Part shown: one piece after another, positions 6,133 to 6,826 of the stretch
Layout: each line of letters begins with the position of its first letter
Numbering within the stretch: the first letter of the stretch is position 1
Origin: Alphaproteobacteria bacterium
GTDB taxonomy: Bacteria; Pseudomonadota; Alphaproteobacteria; Micropepsales; Micropepsaceae
Length of the DNA: 6,826 nucleotides
Reading direction: 5' to 3'
Assembly: GCA_017307315.1 (NCBI GenBank)
Contig: JAFKFF010000051.1
Coordinates: 12,833 to 19,658, forward strand
Program-made: the position numbers and the translations under genes
The notes under the pieces: generated by a model
Told to the model about the DNA's origin: nothing
The model's database searches: none
The model's input: the letters and a program-made list of their open reading frames with translations, nothing else

Positions 6133-6826
6133 CTAAGCCGGTACGGGCTTGGCCACGTTCGGCGCGACGTCCGGATCGTTCTCGACCTCTTTCAGCTTCT
6201 CGCGCGCCGCGGCGGCTTCGCGCTGCTTGTTCCACATCGAGGCGTAATGACCGTTCAACGCCAGCAATTCGGAATGGCGGCCGCGCTCGATGATCTGGCC
6301 ATGGTCCAGCACCAGAATCTCGTCGGCATCGATCACGGTGGAAAGCCGGTGCGCGATCACCAGCGCAGTGCGTCCGCGCGAGACGTCGCTCAACGCGCCC
6401 TGAATCTCGCGTTCGGTGCCGGTGTCGAGCGCGCTGGTCGCCTCGTCCAGCAACAGGATGGGCGGGTTCTTCAGGATGGTGCGGGCGATGGCGACGCGCT
6501 GCTTTTCGCCGCCCGAGAGCTTCAGCCCCCGCTCGCCCACCATCGCGTCATAGCCTTGCGGCAGGTTGACGATGAATTTGTCGATCTGGGCGAGCCGCGC
6601 CGCTTCGCGGATGTCCGCCTCATCCGCGCCGATGCGGCCATAGGCGATATTGTAGCGCACCGTGTCGTTGAACAGCACCGTATCCTGGGGAACGATGCCG
6701 ATGGCGGCGCGCAAGGATGTCTGGGTGACATCGCGGATATCCTGGCCGTCGATGGTCACCCTTCCTTCGCGGATACCGTAGAAACGGTCGAGAATGCGGC
6801 TGATGCTGGATTTGCCCGCGCCCGAC
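6133..6826 (-). CDS. Atm1-type (ABCB) ABC exporter, C-terminal ATPase domain (5' part outside window)
   Basis: The last 230 residues of a membrane exporter; the transmembrane domain lies beyond the right edge. Reading from the edge: Walker A SGAGKSS (1-7), Q-loop [20 protein letters not shown] (45-64, Q47), [20 protein letters not shown] with signature LSGGE (96-115), Walker B ILLLDE (123-128, catalytic E128), D-loop SALD (131-134) and H-loop IAHRLST (157-163, H159). The [13 protein letters not shown] and [10 protein letters not shown] wording is that of the Atm1/ABCB7/HMT1 group, which exports glutathione-linked sulfur or metal species, rather than the MsbA lipid A group. All ATPase motifs are intact, so the protein should be active as a dimer in the inner membrane. 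After the domain comes a charged tail of about 30 residues ending in AKPVPA. An apparent GTG start at 6759 is internal, because the frame continues upstream through Walker A. The exact substrate is not predicted. Confidence 0.94.
   Translation of the reverse strand, partial: SGAGKSSISRILDRFYGIREGRVTIDGQDIRDVTQTSLRAAIGIVPQDTVLFNDTVRYNIAYGRIGADEADIREAARLAQIDKFIVNLPQGYDAMVGERGLKLSGGEKQRVAIARTILKNPPILLLDEATSALDTGTEREIQGALSDVSRGRTALVIAHRLSTVIDADEILVLDHGQIIERGRHSELLALNGHYASMWNKQREAAAAREKLKEVENDPDVAPNVAKPVPA

Overview
The window is a stretch of ordinary, GC-rich bacterial chromosome, most likely from an alphaproteobacterium. The evidence is strong GC bias at third codon positions, an Atm1-type ABC exporter, a tandem cold-shock-domain protein with its two domains joined by a linker, and the wording of LeuB and LeuD. 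The order or genus cannot be fixed from this sequence. No mobile element, CRISPR array, tRNA, rRNA, phage gene or defence gene was seen, and no gene looks foreign in base composition.

Layout. (1) 1-1684, minus strand: leuD followed by leuB, two leucine-biosynthesis genes 9 nt apart. leuB runs off the left edge only a few residues before its expected end. (2) 1685-1870: a 186-nt gap with a perfect 14-bp inverted repeat that looks like the terminator of the gene upstream. (3) 1871-5086, minus strand: a compact set rhlE - yaiI - selO (DEAD-box RNA helicase, UPF0178 protein, SelO protein AMPylase) with gaps of 5 nt or less. (4) 5087-5441: a 355-nt divergent intergenic region with a candidate rhlE promoter, a long foldable rhlE leader and the leader of the plus-strand gene. 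(5) 5442-5996, plus strand: a two-domain cold-shock protein. (6) 5997-6132: a convergent gap holding a compound inverted repeat. (7) 6133-6826, minus strand: the C-terminal ATP-binding domain of an Atm1-type ABC exporter, cut by the right edge.

How the genes may work together. LeuB and LeuD act in the same pathway: LeuD with LeuC (not in this window) isomerises isopropylmalate, and LeuB oxidises it. The helicase and the cold-shock protein are both RNA-structure proteins and share one regulatory region, so joint response to cold or RNA-folding stress is a reasonable inference. SelO, tied to the helicase through yaiI, adds a redox-linked protein-modifying enzyme. I do not see a convincing new multi-gene system here. 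The items most worth checking are the structured rhlE leader, the two inverted-repeat elements, the His-rich helicase tail and the rhlE-yaiI-selO linkage.
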